Shown here: positions 25,616 to 33,675 of the stretch, piece by piece
How positions within the stretch are numbered: the stretch's first letter is position 1
Layout of the letters: every line of letters begins with the position of its first letter
From: an uncultured Rikenellaceae bacterium
Lineage (GTDB): Bacteria > Bacteroidota > Bacteroidia > Bacteroidales > Rikenellaceae
DNA: 45,221 bases
Direction: 5' to 3'
Assembly: GCA_946486375.1 (NCBI GenBank)
Contig: CAMLTW010000017.1
Coordinates: forward strand, 1 to 45,221
Program-made: the position numbers and the translations under genes
The notes under the pieces: model-generated
Databases searched by the model: none
What the model saw: only the letters and a program-made list of their open reading frames with translations
Told to the model about the DNA's origin: nothing

Positions 25616-27121
25616 TTACGCGTCGCGCTGCGTCACCAGATAGAGGGCGCTCCGCACGGCGGCCGTCCAGCCCTTGTGCAGGGACATCCGCAGGGCCGGG
25701 GCCATTTTCGGGAAAACATAGTGATCCTTCTTCCGGATAGCGGCTGCTTCTTCGAGGCTTTTCCAGACGCCCCGCGCCAGCCCGTTCATCAGGAACGCAC
25801 CGAAGGCGGAGGCTTCCTCGATTTCCATGCGGTTGATTTTAGCCGCCAGCATGTCGGCCTGGAACTGCATCAGAAAAGCGTTCTTAGTAGGGCCGCCGTC
25901 CACACGCAGTTCCCGGAGCGGGATTCCCGCCTGTCCGGTCATCAGATCCACCAGGTCTTTCACCTGATACGCGATGGCTTCCAGCGCCGCCCGTACCACG
26001 TGCGCTTTCCCCGTACCCAGCGTCAAGCCGCAGATCATCCCCTGTGCATGAGGACTCCACCAGGGGGCTCCCAGTCCGGCGAAGGCCGGCACCAGATAGA
26101 CGCCGCCGTTGTCCGGAACGGAGGTCGCCAGCGCTTCCGTTTCCTTCGGCCCGTCGATGAGCCGGAGTTCTTCGGCCAGCCACTTGATCGTGGCCCCCGT
26201 GCAGTGGATATTCCCTTCGAAGGCATAGAACACCTTCCCACAGGCGGCGAACCCCACCGAAGTCACCAGTCCTTCCGGAGCTTCCATGCATGTCTCCCCG
26301 ATGTTCATCATCACGGAAGACCCCGTGCCGTAGGTCGCTTTGCCCATGCCTTGCTCGAAACACATCTGTCCCGCGAGCGCTCCGTGGGAATCCCCCAGCA
26401 TCCCGGCGATCGGGACGGGGCGGGGGAATGTTCCTTCCGCATCCGTCTCTCCGAACACCGTGTCGCAGGGTCTGGCTTCGGGCAGCATGCTGCGCGGTAC
26501 GGTGAAAAGCCTCAGCAGGTCGTCGTCCCATTGCAGCGTCCGGATGTTGAAAAGCAACGTTCGGGAGGCGTTCGTGTAGTCGGTTGCGTGGACTTTTCCG
26601 CCGGTCAGTTTCCACAGCAGCCACGAGTCGATCGTGCCCATCAGCAGCCTTCCCGCCTCGGCCCGTTCCCGCGCCCCTTCCACGTTGTCCAGAATCCATT
26701 TCACCCCGCTGGCCGAAAAGTAGGGGTCGATGACCAGCCCGGTTCTTTCCTTGCAGAACGGCCCGTGCCCTTCCCGAACCAGCTCCGTACAGATGTCCGC
26801 TCCCCGCTGGCATTGCCAGACGACGGCAGGGCAGGCCGGTTTTCCCGTTTCCCTGTCCCAGACGACCGCCGTTTCCCGCTGGTTGGTGATGGCCAGCGAA
26901 GTCGCTCCTTCCCCGGCTCCCGGAACTTCATCCAACAACTGCCGGACAGCCTGCAAGGTGTTCCGGTAGATTTCGTCGGCATCGTGTTCTACCCAGCCCG
27001 GAGCCGGATAGTATTGTCTGTGGGGAATGTTGACCCGGTGCACCGGCTTTCCGTCCCGATCGAACAGGATGGCCTTGGTGGCCGAGGTGCTCTGGTCTAT
27101 GGCGACGACATATTCCTTCAT
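25616..27121 (-). CDS. FGGY carbohydrate kinase, GlpK-like (predicted apulose kinase)
   Basis: The start at 27121 (MKEYVVAIDQSTSATKAILF) sets a 501-residue protein, the usual GlpK length. It follows glycerol kinase for long stretches: TNQRETAVVWDRETGKP, TGLVIDPYFSASGVKWIL, ATDYTNASRTLLFNI, GKATYGTGSSVMMN. However, where GlpK has GDQQAAL (substrate Asp-Gln), this protein has GDSHGAL, and the WQDRR segment is WQCQR. Glycerol-contact residues therefore differ, and a larger ketose is likely. It starts 20 bases after the transketolase C-subunit gene. Phosphorylation of the ketose made by the isomerase is inferred from context; glycerol kinase is the sequence-only alternative. Confidence 0.88.
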   Translation of the reverse strand: MKEYVVAIDQSTSATKAILFDRDGKPVHRVNIPHRQYYPAPGWVEHDADEIYRNTLQAVRQLLDEVPGAGEGATSLAITNQRETAVVWDRETGKPACPAVVWQCQRGADICTELVREGHGPFCKERTGLVIDPYFSASGVKWILDNVEGARERAEAGRLLMGTIDSWLLWKLTGGKVHATDYTNASRTLLFNIRTLQWDDDLLRLFTVPRSMLPEARPCDTVFGETDAEGTFPRPVPIAGMLGDSHGALAGQMCFEQGMGKATYGTGSSVMMNIGETCMEAPEGLVTSVGFAACGKVFYAFEGNIHCTGATIKWLAEELRLIDGPKETEALATSVPDNGGVYLVPAFAGLGAPWWSPHAQGMICGLTLGTGKAHVVRAALEAIAYQVKDLVDLMTGQAGIPLRELRVDGGPTKNAFLMQFQADMLAAKINRMEIEEASAFGAFLMNGLARGVWKSLEEAAAIRKKDHYVFPKMAPALRMSLHKGWTAAVRSALYLVTQRDA

Positions 27122-27141
27122 GGCGTTTGACCGATTTTCAG

Positions 27142-28089
27142 CTATTGTTTGCCCAGCAGTTCGAGAGCCGTCCGGTAGATTCCTTCCGTGTCGATTCCGT
27201 AGTGGCGGAAAATTTCGAGCGGCTTGCCGTGGACGGCGTTTTCGTCCGGGATGCCGAGTATCCGCACCGGCACCGGGCAGTGTTCCGCCGTGATTTCCGA
27301 GACGATGGCTCCGAGGCCTCCGAACCGGCTGTGCTCTTCCGCCGTGACGATCATTCCCGTTTCCCGCGCCGCCTTGAGGATGGTTTCCGTATCGGCCGGC
27401 TTCAGGGTGTGCATGTCGATCACGCGGGCTTCGATGCCCAGTTCCCGCAGCTTCCTGCCTGCCTGGAGGCAATGATAGACGGTTTCTCCCGTCCCGATCA
27501 GGGCGATGTCGTTTCCTTCGAGCAGGGTGTTCGCCTTTCCGATCTCGAACGGGAAATCGTCCGTTTCATAGACGTCCGGCACCGCGTTCCGGCCCACCCG
27601 CACGTAAACGGGCATGTCGTGGTTCACCAATATTTCGGTCAGCCGCTGCGTCTGCCGCGCATCGCAGGGCAGCACGACTTCCATGCCCGGAAATGTCCGC
27701 AGCACGGCGATGTCGTGCAGGCTGTGGTGCGTGGCGCCCAGCGCTCCGTAGCTCACTCCGCCGCTCACTCCGATGATGTTCACCCGGTTTTTGGAGTAGG
27801 CCACGTCCACTTTGATCTGTTCCAGGCTCCGGGCGACGTAGAAGCAGGCCGGACCGCAGACGAAAACTTTTTTTCCGCAGGCGGCCAGCCCGGCTCCGAT
27901 TCCGACGCCGTTCTGTTCGGCGATTCCCACTTCCACGAACTGTTCGGGAAGTTTTTGGGCGAAGTCGGTCAGCGTCACCGAGCCCCGGGCGTCAGTGGTG
28001 ACGGCGACGATGTCCCTGTCCTTTTCGGCCAGCCGGAGGAGCGTTTCCGTAAAGCTTTTCCGGCAGGGTATGGTATTCGTTTCTGGCAT
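27142..28089 (-). CDS. Transketolase C-terminal subunit (predicted apulose-4-phosphate transketolase subunit)
   Basis: 315 residues covering the pyrimidine-binding and C-terminal domains of transketolase as a separate protein. The opening is CRKSFTETLLRLAEKDRDIV and the catalytic Glu lies in FVEVGIAEQNGVGIGAGLA. His residues are seen in ALGATHHSLHDIAVL, and the C-terminal Rossmann-like part has VTAEEHSRFGGLGAIVSEI. It needs the N-terminal subunit encoded just upstream (93 bases apart), as in other split transketolases. In the published apiose pathway such a pair acts on apulose 4-phosphate; the same assignment here rests on neighbours. Confidence 0.92.
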   Translation of the reverse strand: MPETNTIPCRKSFTETLLRLAEKDRDIVAVTTDARGSVTLTDFAQKLPEQFVEVGIAEQNGVGIGAGLAACGKKVFVCGPACFYVARSLEQIKVDVAYSKNRVNIIGVSGGVSYGALGATHHSLHDIAVLRTFPGMEVVLPCDARQTQRLTEILVNHDMPVYVRVGRNAVPDVYETDDFPFEIGKANTLLEGNDIALIGTGETVYHCLQAGRKLRELGIEARVIDMHTLKPADTETILKAARETGMIVTAEEHSRFGGLGAIVSEITAEHCPVPVRILGIPDENAVHGKPLEIFRHYGIDTEGIYRTALELLGKQ

Positions 28090-28129
28090 GATGTCTTTTT
28101 CCTTTTAATGGTATTCAAATTCAAGCGCG

Positions 28130-28147
28130 CATCCGGTCGTCCGGATG
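28130..28147 (-). promoter_or_regulatory. Hairpin between the two transketolase subunit genes
   Basis: CATCCGG-ACGA-CCGGATG on the minus strand is a perfect 7-bp stem with a 4-base loop in the 93-base gap between subunit genes. No T run follows, so an mRNA-stabilising or processing stem is more likely than a terminator. Confidence 0.45.
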
Positions 28148-28182
28148 GGACGGATACGCCCTCGGTTTCCCGTAGCCCCGGC

Positions 28183-29025
28183 TCAGGCGCGCAGGGCGGC
28201 GATCCGGGCGTCGATTTCTTCCAGCGCTTTGGACCGTTCTTCCTCCGTCGGCACGCCGTGATGCCATTTCAGGCCGTTTTCCATGTAGGAGACGCCTTTC
28301 CCCTTGGTGGTATGCGAAACGATGAGGTGCGGCTTTCCCGTTGCATCGAACAGGGTTTCGAACGTGTCCAGAATCGCAGCCATGTCGTTCCCGTCGATTT
28401 CCGTAACGTGCCATCCGAAACTTTCCCAGCGCTGGCGGATCGGTTCGAGCGACATGACGTTTTCGGTGCAGTCGCTGATCTGGAGGTTATTCCGGTCGAT
28501 GACCGCCACCAGGTTGTCCAGCTTGTAGTGTCCGGCAGCCATGGCCGCCTCGTAGATGGAGCCTTCCCCCTGTTCCCCGTCGCCCATCAGTACGAACGTC
28601 CGGCAAGGTTTTCCGTCCATCCGGGCCGCAATGGCCATCCCCACGCCGATGGAAAGTCCGTGTCCCAGTGCTCCGCTGTTCACTTCGATGCCGGGAACCT
28701 TGACCGTCGGATGCCCCGCCAGCGGGGTGTCGTAGGTACCGTAGGTGTCGAGCAGTCCGGCCGGGATGAACCCCGCTTTTTCCAGTACGCAGTAAAGTCC
28801 TTCCACGCTGTGTCCCTTGCTCATGATGAAGCGGTCGCGTCCTTCTTTCTTCGGATGAGCCGGATCGACGTTCATGACGTGAAAATAGAGCGCCGTCAGC
28901 ATATCCACGGAAGAAAGACCGCCGCCGATGTGACCCGCGCGGGCCCTGCAAACGACTTCCACCAGTCTGCGCCGGATTTCCTCCGCTTTCAGTCTGAGTT
29001 CTTTTGTAATCTCTGGCTTTGTCAT
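28183..29025 (-). CDS. Transketolase N-terminal (TPP-binding) subunit
   Basis: 280 residues matching the N-terminal third of transketolase. The thiamine-diphosphate motif is FVLMGDGEQGEGSIYEAAMA ending in VIDRNN, the normal GDG-x(about 26)-NN spacing. His residues of the active site occur in RARAGHIGGGLSS, MSKGHSVEGLY and GALGHGLSIGVGMA. It is followed by the C-terminal subunit and preceded (57 bases) by the apiosidase-like gene. Split transketolases are common in specialised sugar loci; in this locus it would take the phosphorylated ketose into triose and pentose phosphates. Confidence 0.92.
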   Translation of the reverse strand: MTKPEITKELRLKAEEIRRRLVEVVCRARAGHIGGGLSSVDMLTALYFHVMNVDPAHPKKEGRDRFIMSKGHSVEGLYCVLEKAGFIPAGLLDTYGTYDTPLAGHPTVKVPGIEVNSGALGHGLSIGVGMAIAARMDGKPCRTFVLMGDGEQGEGSIYEAAMAAGHYKLDNLVAVIDRNNLQISDCTENVMSLEPIRQRWESFGWHVTEIDGNDMAAILDTFETLFDATGKPHLIVSHTTKGKGVSYMENGLKWHHGVPTEEERSKALEEIDARIAALRA

Positions 29026-29082
29026 TCCTCTGATACTTTTGATACTTTAGTTAGGTTTTTATGGTTCGTTTATGTGGTTATT

Positions 29083-30681
29083 TCACTTGCTTTCCGGCGT
29101 GACGACCAGCGCCATGTAAGGGCGCCCCGGCAGTTTTACCTTCCGTCCTGCCGCTTCCCCGATCACATATCGGGTCTGTCCTTTGGCGGTGAAATCGCCC
29201 GCAACCGGAACCGTCGTCATGTTCCAGGTGTCCACCAAATCGATCTTCAGCTTGGTGCCGTCCGCCAGCCGGGTTTTGGCCGGAAGATTCACTTCCCACT
29301 CCTTCGGCGCTTCTTTTCCGAAATAGACCACGATGGCGCCCGATTCCGTGACCGCCGTATTCAGGTTCCGCCAGTTGTCGATGATGTGCATGGAGCCGTG
29401 TTTTTCCACGAAATCCCGGAGAAAGGCGATGCGGGCGGGACTTTCGCCTTTCAGCACGCCTCCCTTCGACCACCAGACCACGTCGTCATCGCTCAGGAAA
29501 GTTTCGCCGTGGGTCAGGTAGGCTCCCGTGAGGGCTCCCTGCCAGCAGCGGTGCGTCATTTCTTCGGCAGACAAGTCCCCCCACCGTTCCGGAAAATTCC
29601 CTTCGTAGCAAAATTCGTCCATCACGATCGGTTTGGCGTAGACGTCCCGCATCAGCCCGGCCCGGCCGAAGTCCGAGAGAATGGATGCGTTCTGGAGGCT
29701 GGCATGGGTGACCAGCGGATGGGTGTGGTCGAAATAGCGGTCGCCGTTGTGCACCGACCGGAGGTGTCCGTACGGGTCTTCCGCCGCCACGGTTTGCAAA
29801 AAGGCTTCCCAGTCCGCCGGGGTCTTTTCCCGCATGTAGTCGTATTCGTTGGCCATCGACCACCAGACGTTCCGAAAGGAGGAAAGGCGGGCGACGACGT
29901 ATCGCAGGTACCGCAGATCGTTTTCCCGCGTCATGCGGTCGAAGCCCCAGCGGCCCTTGTCGTAAGGATGGAACAGGATCAGGTCGCACTGAATTCCCAG
30001 CGCTTCCAGCCGGTCGATGCATGCTTCGAGATGCCGGAAAAATTCCGGATCGAACCGGGCGAAATTCCAGACGGCGGTTTCATTCCCCGCTTCCGCCGCG
30101 TTCCCCGTCCCTTTTTCGAAGGGATAGAAGCGCGGCTCATTCTTGTTGTAAGCGTAATTCTTCGGAAAGACGCACATCCGTATCTTGTTGAACGGAGCCG
30201 CGGCCAGCGTTTCGAACGTCCGGCTTTCCAGCGCTTCGTCCTGATGGATCAGTGCATAGACCGTCGTGCCGAACGGATAGTAGGGCGTTCCGTCCGCGTA
30301 CTTGAAATCGTATGTGTCCCGTACCGTTACCGGCCCGTGATTGTTCCCCGTGGCCCCGGTGCAGACGAAGACGCCCGTCTTCCCGTTCAGAGCGGACGCA
30401 TTGCTGATGGTGCGGTAACGCCATGCCCCTGTTTCTCCCGGCATGAACCGGAGCGCATATTCTCCGTTTCCATCGTAGAAACCGGTTACGTAGATCGTAT
30501 CCGTATCCCCTTCGCGGCAGAAAGCGCCTTTGAGGACGACGTCGTCGAAAGGATTTCCCGCTTGCGGGCCTTTCAGCCGTATTTCGTACCGGTTCCAGCG
30601 TTCGACGGAGGCTCCTTCGCCGCTTAACGGCAAGAGAAACAATGCGAAAAGAAGAAAGATGCCTGAAGTCTGCCGGTGCAT
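29083..30681 (-). CDS. Secreted apiosidase-like glycoside hydrolase (DUF5060 / DUF4038 / DUF5605 layout)
   Basis: The start at 30681 gives a signal peptide (MHRQTSGIFLLFALFLLPLS); 532 residues. Residues about 25-110 look like the DUF5060 sandwich (ERWNRYEIRLKGPQAGNPF, ALRFMPGETGAWRYRT). A TIM barrel of the DUF4038/apiosidase-like type follows (PYYPFGTTVYALIHQ, NKIRMCVFPKNY, ILFHPYDKGRWGF), with probable acid/base Glu in VWWSMANEYDYM and nucleophile Glu in KPIVMDEFCYEGNFPERWG. A small beta domain ends the protein. GH140 apiosidase from B. thetaiotaomicron belongs to the same broad fold group; membership in GH140 itself is not shown. A perfect promoter (TTTG-N19-TACTTTTG) sits 36-70 bases upstream, so this is the first gene of the nine-gene transcript. 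Confidence 0.82.
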   Translation of the reverse strand: MHRQTSGIFLLFALFLLPLSGEGASVERWNRYEIRLKGPQAGNPFDDVVLKGAFCREGDTDTIYVTGFYDGNGEYALRFMPGETGAWRYRTISNASALNGKTGVFVCTGATGNNHGPVTVRDTYDFKYADGTPYYPFGTTVYALIHQDEALESRTFETLAAAPFNKIRMCVFPKNYAYNKNEPRFYPFEKGTGNAAEAGNETAVWNFARFDPEFFRHLEACIDRLEALGIQCDLILFHPYDKGRWGFDRMTRENDLRYLRYVVARLSSFRNVWWSMANEYDYMREKTPADWEAFLQTVAAEDPYGHLRSVHNGDRYFDHTHPLVTHASLQNASILSDFGRAGLMRDVYAKPIVMDEFCYEGNFPERWGDLSAEEMTHRCWQGALTGAYLTHGETFLSDDDVVWWSKGGVLKGESPARIAFLRDFVEKHGSMHIIDNWRNLNTAVTESGAIVVYFGKEAPKEWEVNLPAKTRLADGTKLKIDLVDTWNMTTVPVAGDFTAKGQTRYVIGEAAGRKVKLPGRPYMALVVTPESK

Positions 30682-30721
30682 TTTTGTCGTAATTTGATAT
30701 AAATAGTAAATAAACGCTACA

Positions 30722-30752
30722 CAAAAGTAAAAAATCAAAAGGAAAAAACAAA
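30722..30752 (-). promoter_or_regulatory. Promoter of the sugar-locus operon
   Basis: On the minus strand TTTG (30752-30749), exactly 19 bases, then TACTTTTG (30729-30722): a textbook Bacteroidales promoter. It drives the glycosidase gene and probably the eight genes after it. It lies downstream of the regulator's terminator, so the operon is transcribed separately from the regulator. Confidence 0.85.
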
Positions 30753-30772
30753 TATATGAGAAGGGAAAGCAT

Positions 30773-30804
30773 AAAAAAGAAACGGTGTCGCTCCGCACCG
30801 TTTC
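30773..30804 (-). terminator. Terminator of the DeoR-type regulator gene
   Basis: GAAACGGTG pairs with CACCGTTTC over 9 bp with an eight-base loop, and a run of six Ts follows on the minus strand. It isolates the regulator gene from the operon promoter just downstream. Confidence 0.9.
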
Positions 30805-30847
30805 CGAAAAAGACCTTTCATCGTCCTGTTGCCAGAAAAATTCGGGA

Positions 30848-31624
30848 TCAGTCGGCCACTTCCGCAATGATATAATTTACGTCGTGGTCTTCCAGCACCT
30901 TGATGTTATCCGGCGTGATCCGGGAATCCGTGATCAGGCAGTTGATGAGGGACAATGCCCCCAGACTGGCGAACGAATTGGTGCCGATCTTGGACGAGTC
31001 CGCTACCAGAAAAACTTCGTTGGCGGAATCGATCATGGCCCTTTTGACACAAATGTCGCTGATGCTCGGATAGGTCAGCCCGGATTTCAGGGCGATTCCC
31101 GCCGCCGCCAGAAACAGCTTGTCCACATGGATATTGTTGAAAAAGTCCGCCGCCTTCTGTCCCGTCAGCGAAAGGGTCGGAGCTTTGAATTCGCCTCCCG
31201 TCACCACCAGCGTAATGCCGGGATCGGCCCCCAAAATCAGGGCGATATTGAGCGCATTGGTAATGACCGTCAGATTCTTGTATCCCGAAATCAGTTTGGC
31301 GATCTCGGTCGTCGTCGATCCGGAGTCCAGAATGATCGTATCTCCGTCGTGGATGAAGCTGACGGCTTTTTTGGCGATGGCCGCCTTTTCGGCCATGTTG
31401 CTCTGGTTTTGAAGCGAAATGTTCCGAACGTGTGTGCCCATGTTTTTCAGGAAAGCGCCGCCGTGTTCGCGTTCGATGAATCCTTCCTTTTCCAGCCGTT
31501 CCAGATCCTGCCGGATGGTCACTTCCGTTACCTTGAATATCTTGCTTAGTTCCAGTACTTTTGCATGCCCGTCTTCCCGGATGAGTTCCAGGATTTTTTC
31601 TCTTCGCTGGTTCGGTAACATCAT
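30848..31624 (-). CDS. DeoR/GlpR family transcriptional regulator
   Basis: 258 residues (start 31624, or 31621). The N-terminal winged helix carries the DeoR signature RREKILELIREDGHAKVLEL and VTEVTIRQDLERLEKEGFIE with REHGGA. The C-terminal part is the sugar-phosphate sensing domain with DGDTIILDSGSTTTEIAKLI and VITNALNIALILG. Family members usually repress sugar operons and release DNA on binding a phosphorylated sugar intermediate. It is encoded just upstream of the operon on the same strand but in its own transcription unit, with promoter box 31674-31681 and terminator 30773-30804. It is the obvious candidate to sense a phosphorylated product of the locus, for example apulose 4-phosphate (inference). 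Confidence 0.92.
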   Translation of the reverse strand: MMLPNQRREKILELIREDGHAKVLELSKIFKVTEVTIRQDLERLEKEGFIEREHGGAFLKNMGTHVRNISLQNQSNMAEKAAIAKKAVSFIHDGDTIILDSGSTTTEIAKLISGYKNLTVITNALNIALILGADPGITLVVTGGEFKAPTLSLTGQKAADFFNNIHVDKLFLAAAGIALKSGLTYPSISDICVKRAMIDSANEVFLVADSSKIGTNSFASLGALSLINCLITDSRITPDNIKVLEDHDVNYIIAEVAD

Positions 31625-31673
31625 TTATGGATTTGTGTGGGTTATGAATGTCATCCTTTCGGATAGCACTCTA

Positions 31674-31681
31674 CAAATATA
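31674..31681 (-). promoter_or_regulatory. -7 promoter box of the DeoR-type regulator
   Basis: TATATTTG on the minus strand, 50 bases before the start codon, with CTTG 17 bases further upstream as a possible -33. Confidence 0.6.
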
Positions 31682-31862
31682 CATTTTTTTTGAAAATACA
31701 AGTGAAAGCATGGCGAAAAAAGCCGTAAAAACTCCCCGGCCGGATTTTTCGGATTCGGGAGCTTTCTTTCGGGTTCGTGCCTGGAAAAAAGAGGGGAAGG
31801 GAACGCAAACGAACGTTTTATTTCCCCGAAGGGAATGCGGAAGGCGGGGTATGCGCCGGATG

Positions 31863-31899
31863 GAAAAATGCCGGCAGGTTTACGAACGAAAACCTGCCG
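31863..31899 (-). terminator. Terminator of the nitroreductase/DJ-1 operon
   Basis: CGGCAGGTTT pairs with AAACCTGCCG over 10 bp, with an eight-base loop, then GCA and five Ts on the minus strand, about 97 bases after the nitroreductase stop. Confidence 0.85.
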
Positions 31900-31995
31900 A
31901 CATTTCGGATTTACGGATGCATCTTTCCCGTATGCGATCGGGATGTCCCTGAAAAAGGCGATACGCGGAAAGAGGGCCTGCGAATAGGATGGGTG

Positions 31996-32724
31996 TCAAA
32001 TTCTGTGGTAGATTTCAGGGAACGGCACTCTCCCTCTTTCTCCCCAGATTCCTTTGTTTCCGTCCCGTATTCCGCAGGGAATCACCATGTTTATTCCGAC
32101 CCGCCGGGGCAGTTTCAACAGTTTTTTAATCAGCCTGCTGTCGAACCCTTCCAAAGGGCATGTGTCGTATCCCTCGTTCGCCATGGCGATCATGAACGTT
32201 TGGGCGGCGAGGGCACAGGATTTGTTAACGGTGACGCGCATGTCGCATTCCGATACCTCGCGCATGATGGGACGGAAAAGACCGATGGCTTTGGCCAGCA
32301 ATACCCGGAACAGGCCCAGCAGTCCGAAAAACCGGGCATAGAGAAACGGCATCAGTTTTCCGTAGTAAAGTTCCCTGTCCTTGATTCGTTTCGCCTGCCG
32401 CTCCGGGGGACTGTTGCGTCGGATGTTTCCCCGTTCGAATTCGAGGACGGCTTTCGCCCGTTGCCTGTATAAATCCTGCCGGGTGACGAAAACGACGATT
32501 TCCTGAGCCGTGGCGGTTGCCGTCTGGCCCAGGCAGGCTCTTGAAATTTCGGCCATCAGTTCGGGCTGTGTGATTTGGTAAACTTCCCACAACTGCATGT
32601 TCGAACTGGTGGGAGCTAAGGCAGCCAACTCCAGGCAATGTTTCACTTTTTCCGGGGCTATCGGTTTGTTCGGATCGAACGCCCGCACGGCTCGGCGGAA
32701 ATTCAGGACTTCTTCCAAATTCAT
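31996..32724 (-). CDS. Nitroreductase family FMN-dependent protein
   Basis: 242 residues. The N-terminal motif NFRRAVRAFDPNKPIAPEKV and LAALAPTSSNMQLWEVYQIT is the FMN/NAD(P)H-binding start of nitroreductases, and CALAAQTFMIAMANEGYDTC followed by PLEGFD is the second FMN motif. A hydrophobic middle segment (FFGLLGLFRVLLAKAIGLF) is longer than in NfsB-type enzymes and may pack against a membrane or dimer partner. It starts three bases after the DJ-1/PfpI gene, so the two are one operon, perhaps handling reactive electrophiles. Substrate unknown. Confidence 0.88.
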   Translation of the reverse strand: MNLEEVLNFRRAVRAFDPNKPIAPEKVKHCLELAALAPTSSNMQLWEVYQITQPELMAEISRACLGQTATATAQEIVVFVTRQDLYRQRAKAVLEFERGNIRRNSPPERQAKRIKDRELYYGKLMPFLYARFFGLLGLFRVLLAKAIGLFRPIMREVSECDMRVTVNKSCALAAQTFMIAMANEGYDTCPLEGFDSRLIKKLLKLPRRVGINMVIPCGIRDGNKGIWGERGRVPFPEIYHRI

Positions 32725-32727
32725 CTT

Positions 32728-33441
32728 CTATCGGCTTTTCGATTTCTTTTTTTCATCCAACTGCCGAAGGACGGCTTTCGCCGTTGCGGGCGAGCTGAAC
32801 GGGTCCTGCCCGGTGATCAGGTTGCCGTCTGTAACGACTTTCGGAATCATCGGGATAATCGACTTTCTATAATCGGCTCCCCGCACTTTCAGCGACGCTT
32901 CCAGATCGAACGGCACGACCTTGTTCCTTCCGGCCAGCACTTCCTCGAACCAGCTGAATCCTGTTGTTTTTTTGCCTTCTATCAGGTAGGTTCCGTTGGA
33001 GAGTCTGACGTTCAGCAGTCCGCTTACGCCATGACAAATGGCAGCTACCGTTTTCCCGTTTTCAAAATGGCTTCGGATAATCGCCTGCAAAACCGCATTG
33101 TCCGGAAAATCGAACATGGCGCCGTGTCCGCCGGCTAAATAAACGCAGTCGAACCGCTGTTCCGAAACCGCATCCAGTTCTTTCGTATGCCGCAACGTGT
33201 CCCGGAACTTCGGATCGTTCCAACAATTTTTGGAAAGCCTGTCCAGAAATATCGTTCGCAGGCTGACGGGATCGACCGGTGTGTCGCCTCCTTTCGGACT
33301 GGCTACGGTGACGGTATATCCCTGCCTTTCGGCGCTGCGATAGATGTGGGTGAGTTCGCTGAGCCATAACCCTGTTCTAAGGTTTCTGCCGGGAAACCTG
33401 TCGGTTCCGGTCACAACCGCCAATATATTTATAGTATCCAT
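32728..33441 (-). CDS. DJ-1/PfpI family (type 1 glutamine amidotransferase-like) protein
   Basis: 237 residues from ATG 33441 (MDTINILAVVTGTDRFPGRN). The class I amidotransferase-like fold is shown by RQGYTVTVASPKGGDTPVDP and YLAGGHGAMFDFPDN (glycine-rich oxyanion strand), and by the nucleophile elbow VAAICHGVSGLLN with Cys followed by His. This resembles Hsp31/YhbO-type proteins reported to act as glyoxalase III or protein deglycase. The in-frame upstream ATG at 33468 adds no domain sequence. It is co-transcribed with the nitroreductase. Aldehyde or oxidative-stress defence is the likely theme (inference). Confidence 0.88.
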   Translation of the reverse strand: MDTINILAVVTGTDRFPGRNLRTGLWLSELTHIYRSAERQGYTVTVASPKGGDTPVDPVSLRTIFLDRLSKNCWNDPKFRDTLRHTKELDAVSEQRFDCVYLAGGHGAMFDFPDNAVLQAIIRSHFENGKTVAAICHGVSGLLNVRLSNGTYLIEGKKTTGFSWFEEVLAGRNKVVPFDLEASLKVRGADYRKSIIPMIPKVVTDGNLITGQDPFSSPATAKAVLRQLDEKKKSKSR

Positions 33442-33675
33442 GTGTGTAATTTTATAGGGATACTGCAAAATTCGGGCTTAATTGTCGTGCGATCCGTATC
33501 CGGACGAAATTTTTCCGATCTCGTCGTTCCCGGATAAGTTTTTGCCTGGCATTTGGGGACGTCTTCCGCTTCCGTCGGGACATAACCCGTCCGTCGCACT
33601 CAGAAGACACGCATGACAGGCCGCAATCCGGGAGGGTGAACCGTTCCGAAAGAAAGTCTCGCCGGGCGTTCGTTT

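Larger units (their letters stand above)
31625..31995. other. Intergenic region between regulator and nitroreductase
   Basis: It contains the regulator's promoter near 31674-31702 and the nitroreductase terminator at 31863-31899. I see no gene; short plus-strand frames have shadow composition. Confidence 0.5.

Noticed and set aside
27127-30627. 1166-codon plus-strand open frame across the transketolase and glycosidase genes
   Set aside because: Antisense to three well-recognised genes and made of Arg/His/Phe-rich sequence with no motif.
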